Assembly: GCA_028095005.1 (NCBI GenBank)
Contig: CM051460.1
Location: 113,185,039 to 113,249,038 of the forward strand
Length of the DNA: 64,000 bases
DNA from: Rhynchospora pubera
Taxonomy: Eukaryota > Streptophyta > Magnoliopsida > Poales > Cyperaceae
Direction: 5' to 3'
Part shown: positions 39,891-49,216 of the stretch, piece by piece
How positions within the stretch are numbered: position 1 is the first letter of the stretch
How the letters are laid out: every line of letters begins with the position of its first letter
Notes under the pieces: model-generated
Told to the model about the DNA's origin: nothing
Databases searched by the model: none
Seen by the model: the letters and a program-made list of their open reading frames with translations, nothing else
Position numbers and translations under genes: made by a program

Positions 39891-40801
39891 AAAGTATACT
39901 CCAGCATACAGATAGTCCGTATGCTGGAGTCGTTTTTAAAAATCTAAAATGCATACAGTCGATCCGAATCTTTCAAATTGTTCTCCATATTGAAATCTCC
40001 TAGGAAACTAAAATTTATATTTTTTCGAATTTTTTTGCTATATATTATGTTATTTTAAAAAAACACTGTAAAAGAGTTGTAAATGAGTATTTCTGTCAAT
40101 TTAAAAATAGCATAATATATAGCAAAAAAATTCGAAAAAATGTAAAATTTGGTCTTGAAGGATATTTTTACATGGAAAATAACTTGAAAGGTTTGGATCG
40201 ACTATTGAATTTTAGATTTTGAAAAACGACTCTAGCATATGGGTTTGATCCGTATGCTGGAGTATACTTTAGCCAATCTCATATACAGCATACAGATAGT
40301 CCGTATACTCCAGCATATAGATAGTCCGTATGTTGGAGTCGTTTCTAAAAATCTAAAATGCATACAGTCGATCCGAACCTTTCAAATTGTTCTCCATATT
40401 GAAATCTCCTAGGAAACTAAAATTTATATTTTTTTCAAATTTTTTTGCTATATATTATGCTATTTTAAAAAGCCACTGTAAAAGAGTTGTAAAAGAGTAT
40501 TTCTGACCCTTCAATTTGAAAATAGCATAATATATAGCAAAAAAATTCGAAAAAATGTAAAATTTGGTATTGAAGGATATTTTTACATGGAGAACAAGTT
40601 GAACGGTTTGGATCGACTGTTTGAATTTTAGATTTTGAAAAACGACTCTAGCATACGGGTTTGATCCGTATGTTGGAGTATACTTCAGCCAATCTCTGAG
40701 ATTGGCTAAAGTATACTCTAGCATACAGATAGTCCGTATGGTGGAGTCGTTTCTAAAAATCTAAAATGCATACGATCGATCCGAAACTTTCAAATTATTC
40801 T

Positions 40802-40804
<3 letters not shown>
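39891..40804. mobile_element. Cluster of three related foldback MITE copies
   Basis: Copy 1 (about 39891-40280), copy 2 (about 40286-40695) and a truncated copy 3 (about 40697-40804, cut by a TA microsatellite). All have arms with AAGTATACTCCAGCATACAG, GTCGATCCGAA and GTTCTCCATATTGAAATCTC, with the fuller end GAGATTGGCTAAAGTATACTC visible at 40697 and inverted at 40280 and 40695. The end itself is a hairpin (CTCCAGCATAC ... GTATGCTGGAG). The core is shared with the MULE-type MITEs at 2563, 12069 and 38296. No target duplications could be read because the copies abut each other. Confidence 0.8.

Positions 40805-40842
<38 letters not shown>
40804..40842. repeat. (TA)n microsatellite
   Basis: About 19 TA dinucleotides ending the third foldback copy. 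Confidence 0.95.
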
Positions 40843-40846
<4 letters not shown>

Positions 40847-42353
40847 CATGACCCGTCTAAAATATTTTGAGGACACATATCAAATATTGAATTTTCCTCC
40901 TTTATTTTTCTATTGGGTTTTCCGTTTCTTCAACGCCGATGGACTAGTGACGCGCGTTGAGTCGCCGAGACATAATTGCCTATTTGCCTCCCCCATTGGC
41001 CTTCGCACTGCCTCTCCTCTACGTAGGTAGCGCTATGTCATTTTCTATTTTGTAATTTAGTTTCTCTATGACTATGATGGTAAAAGGACACCAAGTTTAT
41101 TTAGTGTTCGAAAACCGAAGCTGATAACTAAAATCAAGCAAACAAGCAATCAAACAATCATGGTTGAAAATGAAAAGTGCGCGCTGCCAAAAGAAGAAAG
41201 CACCTATCACCGCGTCGTTCGCCTCTCACCCACGTTCCCTTACCCTCGCCTCACCTCATCTCCCAGCGCATCAACCCTTACCCCCTCCGTCGCCTTCCCT
41301 CTTCTCCCCCGCGCTTCACCTCGTCTCCCAGCGAATCAACCCTCACCCCCCACCCCGACTCGCTTCACCCCCCCTCCTCACCTCCGCCGCCTCAACCCCC
41401 CCACCCCGCCCCTCACCTCCCAGCGCGTCACCTCTCACCGCCGCCTCCCCTCTTCTCTCCTCTCCACTTTTCCCTTTCTCATTCGTCTCCTCTGAACCTC
41501 ACCTTATTTTTTCTTCACATCATTATAAAATATACTTCTTTGTCAAAATTAAAAATACTTCCTTATGGTATATAACTATATGATTTATATTAAATACTCT
41601 TTAATGAAGAAATGTATACTTCCTAACGATAATTAAAATACTCCCTTACACTTGTTAATTACTCTTTTATACTGTTTACTTACTCAAATAAAGAACTGTT
41701 AATTTCAAATTATTAGATACTCGCTTACTTGTATTAGATACTCTCTTATACTCATTATTTACTCTCTTATAGTTTTTTAGTTACTCCCAAACAATAATAG
41801 GATCAGATCTGAATATTATTTACTCCCTTACTTATATTAGATACTCCCTTATGCTCATTGTTTACTCTTTTATAGTTATTTAGTTACTCCCAAGCAATAG
41901 CAGAATCAAATATGAATGTTATTTACTCCTATGTATGCATTAGATACTCCCTTATACTCATTATTTATTCTCTTATAATTAACGGTGAAAGGGAGGTAAG
42001 GGGATGGTTTAATGGTGAGAGGGAGGTGGAGAGTAGATAGAATAAAGAAGCAGAGAAAGAGGAAGGGAGACCGAAACGGTGGCGATGAGAGAGAAAAGAG
42101 GGGAGCGAGAGAGAGGAGATGAAGTCGTAGAGGATGAGGAGAGTAGAGGCGGACGAGGTAGAGCTGTAGAGGGTGAGAGAGAGTAGAGGCGGAGGAGAAA
42201 AAGAGAATGCGAGTTGGAGAATATTGCGTATGGGGGGGAGGGGCCGGGAGGGGAGGAGAGTGAGTTTATTGCTGTTGGCCTGCTGCTATAGTGTCACCTC
42301 CCGGCCCATGGACCGGACAACATAATCTGGATCATGAATACACCAAACATCAT
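40843..42353. other. Intergenic: C-rich, 100-bp-repeat and GA-rich blocks
   Basis: Three compositional blocks without a credible gene. About 41200-41470 is C-rich with imperfect repeats of CCCAGCGAATCAACCCTCAC-type text; it stays open in three frames only because stops are rare in such sequence. About 41720-41990 holds roughly three diverged copies of a 100-bp unit (TTAGATACTCCCTTATACTC ... TTAGTTACTCCCAA; equivalent words at 41786 and 41886). About 42000-42270 is purine-rich (GAGAGAGAG, GGAGGGGAGG). No function can be assigned. Confidence 0.55.
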
Positions 42354-42362
42354 GATTATTAA
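42354..42362. repeat. Target-site duplication, left copy (GATTATTAA)
   Basis: Direct repeat of nine bases matching 46549-46557 exactly. It borders the inverted ends CCGAAATTTTAAAAAA of the MULE. Confidence 0.9.
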
Positions 42363-43436
42363 CCGAAATTTTAAAAAATAATATTAAAATAATATAATCC
42401 ATTAAAATTAATATTAATATAATAAGTTTAATATAATAAGTTTAATATAAATATTATCGTTAGATCGGAATTCTGGATTCCGATCTAAGCTTTGATCGGA
42501 TTCTGGGATTCCGATCTAAGCTTAGATCGGAATCCAGGACTCCGAACAGTGCTGTAACAGGAATTTTTGTCGTTTTTAGTGATTTTATTGTACTTCTATT
42601 ATAAATATTAATTAAATATATAAAATTTTAATATTAAATTAATATATTATAAAATATTAGTAATATATTTTGAAGATAAAATATTATATTAATATATTTT
42701 ATTGTACTTCTATTATAAACATTAATTAAATATATAAAATTATAATATTAAATTAATATATTATAAAATTGTTGTCGTTTGTTTAGAACCGGATTTTTGA
42801 TACTTTGAAGAATGTTAATATAATATAATTCTATATTATGAATAATATTTTAATATTTAAAGTTTTGATATTAATTTTATATGGATGGTTTTATTTTTAA
42901 TATTAAAAATTTTCAATTATGTTAAATGTTGTACATAATAAGTACATAATACTTTATGTAATAATTTATTTATGGCAATAATTATAATATTAACTTATAA
43001 TTAAATATTAGATTTATTTCATTTAATTCATAATATAAAAATACAGGAATTATAAGTGTCATCGGCAAATATACCATCCCAGCAATCGGTAAATACAAAG
43101 TGAACATATACCGTAAATAAGCCAAACATATAGACGATCTAAGTGAACACTTACAAACTTATTTTTATTGAACTTATTTGTTTGTATGTGTTCACTTAGA
43201 TCGTTTATATGTTCACTTTGTTTTATGTATATGTTCACCATTAGAAGAAGAATTGAATTTTTTAACCATAATATAAATTAGCACACTAAAATAAAAGAAA
43301 GGGAAAAATACGTGAAAATCATAATATAATTTAGCACACTAAAATAATAAAAAAAGAAAAATGTACATAAAAAACCATAATATAAATGAACACACTGAAT
43401 TTAGTTTGGTACTTAAAAACAAAGTAATAAATATAC

Positions 43437-44414
43437 TTAGAGATCTTGATCATCTACATGTTGCAGAATTTCATCCCACCAGGGTTGATCTTCTTCCGCA
43501 TTCATTTCTTGTTGATTACTGGCACCATGGTTGTCGGCGAATTGAGCGGCCTCGTTCCAGAAAGCGGCATCAGTTTGTTGTTCATTACTGGCACCGTGGT
43601 TTTCAGCGAGATGAGCTTCTTCGTTCCAAAAAGTCTCATCATGTTGTTGTTGATTATTCGCAGCCGGGTTGTCTGCGAATTGAGCGGCTTCGTTCCAGAA
43701 AGCTGCCTCGGTTTCTTGTTGCTCAATCTCAGCCATTCTAGCTACTGCAATTTTGCGTTGTTCATCTCTCTTCTTGATCTTTATTAGGCTCTCCTTAATT
43801 TTTTTCCCAATTTTTTGTTGTTGCATCCTCCGGCTCTCTTCGGCGGCCTTTTCTTCCATTCTTCTCCTTTCGAACCATTATTCTTTCACTCTGAATCTCT
43901 TTACAATTTCATCCATCTCTTCTTGTTTTTTGTGTTCATCGTAGTGGTCACGCAAAATGGTATCTTTGAAATTGAAAACCTGACCACACTTTGTACAACT
44001 CACTGTGTGGTCTCCACGAAAATCGTATATGTTTTCGTAAACAATCATGGGTGTAGGATCTGGTTTCCACGGTTTAAGTTCCGGCATCGGTTCAGGTTCT
44101 GTGTAGTACTTTTTATAGCGTTCAGAGTTGCTCGACTCAGGTTTAGTCAGGTAATGTCGCAATCTCTCCCTGCGGTCTCTTTCTGGGCCACCATGAATGT
44201 GTCACTGATAGTGGGTGTATAATGGCCACTCGCCACCATTCCGTGTATAGATATTGTAGTCGAAATTGCGATAACATTTATTACATATCGCAAGATAATC
44301 TCCTTTTTCGATCTCATTTGGATTGGCAGGGGAATGTTCGTAATTTGGCCAGTACTCATGTCGAGTAGATAGCCATTCTGGCACTTCGCTGTTGGAGGTA
44401 TTTCCTTTCTCCAT
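43437..44414 (-). pseudogene. Unrecognised MULE-borne gene: two C2H2-like fingers plus 23-residue aromatic-acidic repeats; two stops
   Basis: One reading frame of 326 codons from the ATG at 44414 to the stop at 43437, broken by two in-frame stops (44199-44201, TGA; 43875-43877, TAA). The frame is kept across both. Visible parts: residues 44-72, CNKC ... H-x3-H with the TGA inside the last spacer; a second finger CTKC-x13-H-x3-H just downstream, followed by a charged stretch; a basic, glutamine-rich helix-like stretch (MQQQKIGKKIKESLIKIKKR); and about 3.5 tandem 23-residue repeats with core FWNEAAQFADN, ending PWWDEILQHVDD. A TATA-like TATAAAATT (44478-44486 on plus, minus reading) sits about 65 bases above the ATG, inside the PMD sequence. 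I do not recognise the family. It may instead be a continuation of the PMD transcript by splicing, but the ATG and TATA argue for its own start. Confidence 0.6.
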
Positions 44415-44465
44415 GGTAGTGAATGTTGAAGAAAGAAGGATTGAGTGGGTGTGACATATTTTTGC

Positions 44466-44618
44466 TGAGGAAGAATAATTTTATAGATCAACTCCAACAC
44501 CAGGGCCCGTGTGTATCTATCGATCCTATCTCCGTCCTCTGACCCAGGTCCCTGTGCCCACATATCACGTAGTTTCCCAAACTGTACTGCGTGAAGTTTC
44601 CTGCATTACATAAACATT

Positions 44619-44696
<78 letters not shown>

Positions 44697-45535
44697 CAGC
44701 ATATCTCAAAATTTTAATTAAATTTTAAAACGTTTGTTACCTCCCAGCACGTCGATCAGTCGCCCTCTCTCTAAAGCAATCTAGAACATCCTCCATAGGA
44801 GTGTCCCGTAGCAATGCAAAGTCGGCTAGCTTCTGCACATCGTCGTAATCAGTACGACCGGTCACCGGTCGTCCAGTCGTAGGCAAGCAAAAAATGAAGG
44901 CGACATCCTGCAAATTTTATTTACATTTTTTAATTAAACAACAAAAAAAACAATAAATAAATAAATAGGTACCAACAGAACTTGAAAAAAATAATACCTC
45001 AAGAGTAACGATCATCTCGCCTACGCGGGGAAAGTGGAACGTGTGGGTCTCAGGCCTCCAGAACATGGCTAGACCCTGTATCATGGAACGATCCAATGGC
45101 ATGTGACCTAACTCAACGAAATGAATAAGGCCCAATGTCACAAGACGCTGGTCCACCTCCTCGGTTCGTATCATCTTTGCCTTATGCATTTCGGGCGTCC
45201 ACGCCTAAATAAGTTAAAAAACATATTATTTACTATATATACTATTAACTATATACAAAAATTAACTATATAAATAAAAAAATTTATTATTTCCTAAATA
45301 TACTATTAAAAAAAATATATATAAAAGAATTAACTATATAAATAAAAAAAAACTTACTCGTACGCCTCGAAGCTCAGACTGACTGAGATGCAGAAGCTGA
45401 TCAGTAGGAGGAGGAACGGGGGGGGGGGGGGGACAGCAGGGGGGGCAGATGAAGAAGCGCCAGGATCTCCTCAAGGCCTCGTGGATCGACGTGGATCCTC
45501 TGGTCTTCTTCTTCGCGGTGGCATTTTGACTGTTA
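44466..45535 (-). pseudogene. Plant mobile domain (PMD, MAIN-like) gene, degenerate
   Basis: PMD proteins (MAIN/MAIL family in hosts) also occur in plant transposons. Exons on minus: about 45535-45358, 45204-44998, 44907-44741, then 44600 downward, with AG/GT borders that keep frame. Diagnostic text: WRPETHTFHFPRVGEMIVTLE (read across 45060-44998), DVAFIFCLPTTGRPVTG, YDDVQKLADFALLRDTPME and YTRALVLELI. The first-exon ATG (45522-45524) meets a TGA after 17 codons (45471-45473). A run of 15 G (45418-45432 on plus) also puts the ATG frame out of register with the downstream PMD frame. Recognisable PMD text stops near 44466, well short of a full domain. A probable 5' non-coding exon ends at a donor at 46355. 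Confidence 0.78.
44629..44693. repeat. (AC)n(AT)n microsatellite in a PMD intron
   Basis: About 17 AC units followed by about 15 AT units within the intron 44601-44740. Confidence 0.95.
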
Positions 45536-45584
45536 CTGCAATTAAAATTTAATAAAGTATAAAATCTACCAAAATTTCGGCTGC

Positions 45585-45920
45585 ATCTCCCCTGTACCGG
45601 GAGAGTTTTCCAAAAAATCTGAACCCAATTACAACCCAATTTCAACCCAATTTGAACCCAACCCAACCCAATTTCATTCCAATTTGAACCCAACCCAACC
45701 CAATTTGAATAAATCATTCAAATTTTACAATCATTGCATTTCATAAACCATTTCACAAGTATCAATGAATCAATAATTCAAACATTGCATTTCACAAGCA
45801 TTTCACAATTTTACAATCATTGTATTTCAACATTTTACAATCAATCAATCAATCTACAAGCAATTCACAAACATTTCTATTCAAACAATAATAAAATAAA
45901 CATATAAAAAAGCTAACCTG
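45585..45920. repeat. CAATTT/AACCC low-complexity repeats in the PMD 5' intron
   Basis: Short direct repeats such as AACCCAATTTGAACCCAACC at 45620-45710, followed by CATTTCACAA and AATCAATCAATC words. This lies in the presumed 5' intron of the PMD transcript. An open frame across it on the minus strand is a by-product of the repeat. Confidence 0.6.
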
Positions 45921-46354
45921 GACTAGAAAGGAATTGATTCTCTTCTAAACAATTTTTTCCCTACATTTTTAATTAATACCATCAATTATTATCATTTTTC
46001 TAATTTTTTCCATATTTAATTATCAAAATCTTAATTATTAAAAGCAAAAAAATAAAAAAATAAATAAATTACACATAAATTTTCATATGATTTTTTCTTA
46101 TTTTTCCGTATTTTTAAAATAATTTTACAATTTATTATCTATTTTTCTAATTAATTAAGTAGTGAATAAACAAATAAAAAGTCAAAAAAAAAATCTAATA
46201 TAATTAATAAATTACATATAAATTTACATTTTATTTTTTCTGATTTTTTGAGATTTTTTAAATATTTTTCCAATATTTTTTCTATTTTTTAATTTAATTA
46301 ACTAAATTAAAAACTAATAAACTAAATAAATAAATAATTAAAAAAAAAACTTAC

Positions 46355-46436
46355 TGTTCTCGCAGCAGCGAAGGCAGCGTCCAAGAGCGAAGGCGTGCTC
46401 TGGTTAGATCGGAAACCCATATATATAAAGTAAAGG
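46355..46436 (-). promoter_or_regulatory. TIR-embedded promoter and 5' exon of the PMD transcript
   Basis: On the minus strand CTTTATATATATGGG (46415-46430) is a TATA candidate just inside the right terminal repeat. It is followed by a GC-richer stretch that ends in a consensus donor (AGAACA|GTAAGT at 46355), giving a leader exon of some 40-60 bases upstream of the PMD coding exons. MULE genes commonly start in their TIRs. Inferred; no transcript data. Confidence 0.5.
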
Positions 46437-46557
46437 TTAGATCGGAATCCTGAATTCCGATCTAACGATACTATTTATATTAAACTTATTATATTGATAT
46501 TAATTTTAATGGATTATATTATTTTAGTATTGTTTTTTAAAATTTCGGGATTATTAA

Positions 46558-47014
46558 GCAGCGTCTTAAAGTGGCATATGTAGGAATTAAACAGTTGCAG
46601 ATTCATATACAATGAGATCAGCAGTCAGCAGTCAGCACAGAAATAAGATTTTTTTTTTAAAAACAAAAATAGAAACCAAGTATCATTTAAATTAAATATT
46701 CATAAAGAATTCTTCAGTCGGATTTAGAATCTGCCGTATTTCCCTCAAAATGTATTGTCTTTTCCGAATATATTAAGAATTGGATCTCAAACATAAAGAT
46801 TATATATAAGCTTATTATTTTTCTCATTAAATATTTACACCTTTCCAACTTTAATAATATTGTATTAATAAAACTTATTTAACTTAATTATAGGAGTAAA
46901 ATATATCCCATTTCAGAGATAAATTTTCAATTTAAAAACTTCAAGGGAAAATATCTTTAATTTTATTGATTTAAGAGGTAAATATTCAAATTTAAACATA
47001 CAAAAATATTTAAG
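46558..47014. other. Intergenic AT-rich stretch between MULE and CACTA
   Basis: Nothing recognised beyond AT-rich sequence and a short tandem CAGCAGTCAGCAGTCAGCA near 46620. Confidence 0.5.
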
Positions 47015-47735
47015 GTGCACTACAGAAAAAAAAGGCTTTTGTAACCCCCATTCTGAAACGTTTATTCAACAAATGGTTACAAAATCCTCAATGGCAGTGT
47101 TCTAATTTTTTGAAAAAGCATGCTTTTGTAACACGTTTTACATAAAACACATTACAAAATTATAGAAACGGTTTTTTAGTTTTAAACGTTGCAAAATATC
47201 AGCATTTACTAGGGTTATTATCTCTTCGTTCCTCATTTATTTTTTGGCCGCCGCACCTCCTCGCCAATAGCTCTCTTCATAGTTATTAATTTTCACCCTC
47301 TACCGTTCTTCCAAAAAAATAGATAAAAATTTCTAAAAAATCCAAAAAAATAAGAATTAGAAAGAGAAGGAGAAGGAGAGCAGATTAAAGGTAAAAAAAT
47401 TAATTTTGAAAAGTATTCTTTATTTTCATAATTTTGTCTTAATTCACTTCGGTTTTCAATTAATTTATAGTTAGATTAATGATTTTTTTCGTTTTTATTT
47501 TGTGATAATTTCAGATCTAATTGAAGGAGTGAAGTATTTCTTCAAATTGAAGGTATATTTTCATAATCTTTTTTTATTTTTAATCATTAGCGTTAATAAA
47601 TAGCATATGCATTTAATTAATTATTGTATTGTCATATAGGACCAAAATACCAGAACAAATAATACCGAATTTAGGTCTTTGCCCGTCCGAGATTAATCCA
47701 TTAGGGATTAATCTCGGATAGTACTCCCGATCGGG

Positions 47736-47981
47736 AGTACTGCTCTTTGGATACTCTTGTCTCATTTAGGACAGCGAGTGGTACGTTAGATGCAATTTGT
47801 TGTCTGAGAAAAATTCGACGGCATTTCTCCTTATGTTCCCCACGGATACGTACACACGAGCAATCGTGTGTTGGCGTATTCAGGGAACATAAGGAGAAAT
47901 GCTGCCGAATTTTTCTCAGACAACAAATTGCATCTAACGTACGCTCGCTAATGAGACAAGAGTATTCAAAGAGTGGGCTAG
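47736..47981. repeat. Large hairpin inside the CACTA element (arms about 110 bp)
   Basis: Inverted repeat: GGATACTCTTGTCTCATT and ACGTTAGATGCAATTTGTTG, then TCTCCTTATGTTCCC on the left arm are mirrored by GGGAACATAAGGAGA, CAACAAATTGCATCTAACGT and AATGAGACAAGAGTAT on the right arm, with few mismatches. The loop is about 45 bases near 47855 and is itself partly palindromic (ACACGAGCAATCGTGTGT). A smaller palindrome, AGTACTCCCGATCGGGAGTACT, sits just upstream. It lies about 90 bases before the transposase ATG, so it would be transcribed in its leader. Two open frames seen across it mirror one another and are not genes. Confidence 0.88.
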
Positions 47982-48070
47982 GATGGTAACCGGCCCGAAA
48001 ATCTAAGGTGATAAATTGAGCTATAACCCTAAACCCTGACCTTTGCATATTTTTCATTTCTTCAGATCAG

Positions 48071-49066
48071 ATGGATCGGACGTGGATGTATACAAGTAAT
48101 CGGTTTTCGTCTATATTTTTGGAAGGACTTGAAGAATTTATGGTTTGTGGTAAAAAGAATATGGATTTGATGAGAAATAATAAAATGCGTTGCCCTTATC
48201 GGATTTGTCAGAATTTGGTGAGTTGGGCTAATGTGGAAGAAGTGAGAGGTCATTTAATTAAGGATGGATTTCAGCCTGGTTATACCAGGTGGACACATCA
48301 TGGAGAGAGTAGGGAAGAAAATTTAGTTGACAATTTGAATGTTTTAGATTCACGATTTGATAAAACAAATGTATTATTGGATGATGATAATGTATTGGAT
48401 TATGATGATGTATTGGATGATGATAATGTATCAGATGATGAAAATGCATTGGGTGATGAAAATATATTGGATGAAATAGTGACCAATGTGGATGAAGATT
48501 TTGTTGATAATATTGAAATTTTTGGTTTGTTACGTGAACAAGATAAGATAAAGCTATTTTCCGGTAGTAAATTGTCAAAACTTAATGTTGTCTTCAAACT
48601 GTTCAATCTAAAAGCCAAAATCGGATGGAGCGATGCTAGTTTCACATCTTTGCTTACACTGTTGCATAAATATTTTCTTCCAGAAAATAATGAGTTGCCG
48701 GATTCAATTTATAAGGCTAAAAAGATGTTGTGTCCATTGAAAATCGAAGTAGAGAGAATTCATGCATGTCCGAATTATTGTATATTATTCCGGAATGAGT
48801 ATAGAGATCTTAAAAAATGTCCAATTTGTAATGCATCACGATATAGACCGAGGGATGATAAGATTGATTCAGATGGTAAGGGACCAGCTGCGAAGGTGGT
48901 GTTTTATCTTCCAATAATACCAAGATTTCAGCGTCTCTTTTCTAATGCGAAAGATGCCAAATTGTTGAGATGGCACGCGGATTGTAGAAAACGAGGCGAT
49001 GGAATGCTCCGGCACCCGGCAGACTCTCCTGATTGGAGGAATATAGATAGGGAATTTGAAGTTTGA
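48071..49066 (+). pseudogene. CACTA TNP2-type transposase, N-terminal part, truncated
   Basis: 331 codons. Residues 1-79 form the transposase-associated domain (MDRTWMYTSNRF start, CPYRICQNL zinc-type motif, GHLIKDGFQPGYTRWTHHGE). Residues about 85-150 are an acidic D/E/N-rich linker. Residues about 150-331 are the N-terminal TNP2 region (KAKKMLCPLKIEVERIHACP, KKCPICNASRYRPR, FYLPIIPRFQRLF, LLRWHAD, HPADSPDW). A stop follows at REFEV, where intact TNP2 proteins continue for several hundred residues with the catalytic part. The 20-bp text TTGTAGAAAACGAGGCGATG occurs at 48982 and again at about 49070, bracketing the stop, and looks like a scar of the internal deletion. Confidence 0.9.
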
Positions 49067-49216
49067 TCTTTTGTAGAAAACGAGGCGATGTTACAAAAAG
49101 TTCGATATTTTGTAACGCGTTTTAAGAATCTGCAACGGGACCTTTTGTAACGGGTCGTACATGTTACAGATTCTTTTTTAAAAACGTTTCAGAATCCTTC
49201 TTTTCGAGTAGTGGTG

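Larger units (their letters stand above)
42363..46548 (-). mobile_element. Complete 4186-bp MULE carrying a PMD gene and a zinc-finger/repeat gene
   Basis: Terminal inverted repeats of roughly 115-130 bp start CCGAAATTTTAAAAAA on both ends and continue TAAAATAATATAATCCATTA. A 9-bp duplication, GATTATTAA, flanks the element (42354-42362 and 46549-46557), the mark of Mutator-like elements. Subterminal palindromes built from TTAGATCGGAATTC and GATTCCGATCTAA occur about three times at the left and about twice at the right. The interior carries, on the minus strand, a broken PMD gene and a second broken gene; no mudrA-type transposase was recognised, so it is probably non-autonomous. The interior also holds a roughly 116-bp tandem duplication (starts 42583 and 42699), a hairpin around 43096-43240, three copies of a 53-60 bp AT repeat (43264-43400) and an AC/AT microsatellite (44629-44693). 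Confidence 0.92.
47018..49213 (+). mobile_element. Complete, internally deleted CACTA (En/Spm) element, 2196 bp, TSD GTG
   Basis: Begins CACTACAGAAAAAAAAGGC and ends, inverted, CACTACTCGAAAAGAAGG. The 3-bp direct repeat GTG flanks it (47015-47017 and 49214-49216), as expected for CACTA elements. Both subterminal regions hold repeated TTTTGTAAC / GTTACAAAA words in both orientations, the usual layout of transposase-binding sites. The interior carries a large hairpin and one transposase-type gene truncated at its C-terminus, so the element is non-autonomous. Confidence 0.93.

Noticed and set aside
41160..41583. Three overlapping Pro/Ser-rich open frames on the plus strand
   Set aside because: They lie in C-rich repeated sequence that lacks stop codons in every frame; no domain or codon pattern marks any one of them as a gene.
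43446..44222. Plus-strand open frames opposite the MULE zinc-finger gene
   Set aside because: Hydrophobic shadows of the minus-strand gene; the minus frame shows zinc ligands and 23-residue repeats, the plus frames show nothing.
45334..45717. 127-codon minus-strand frame
   Set aside because: Its upstream half is CAATTT/AACCC repeat in an intron; only the part from 45535 down is real PMD first exon.
47701..48057. Minus-strand 118-codon frame and plus-strand 80-codon frame
   Set aside because: Both are created by the two arms of the CACTA hairpin and mirror each other.
48258..48645. Minus-strand His/Tyr-rich and Ser-rich open frames
   Set aside because: Antisense shadows of the acidic GATGAT-type repeats in the CACTA transposase.
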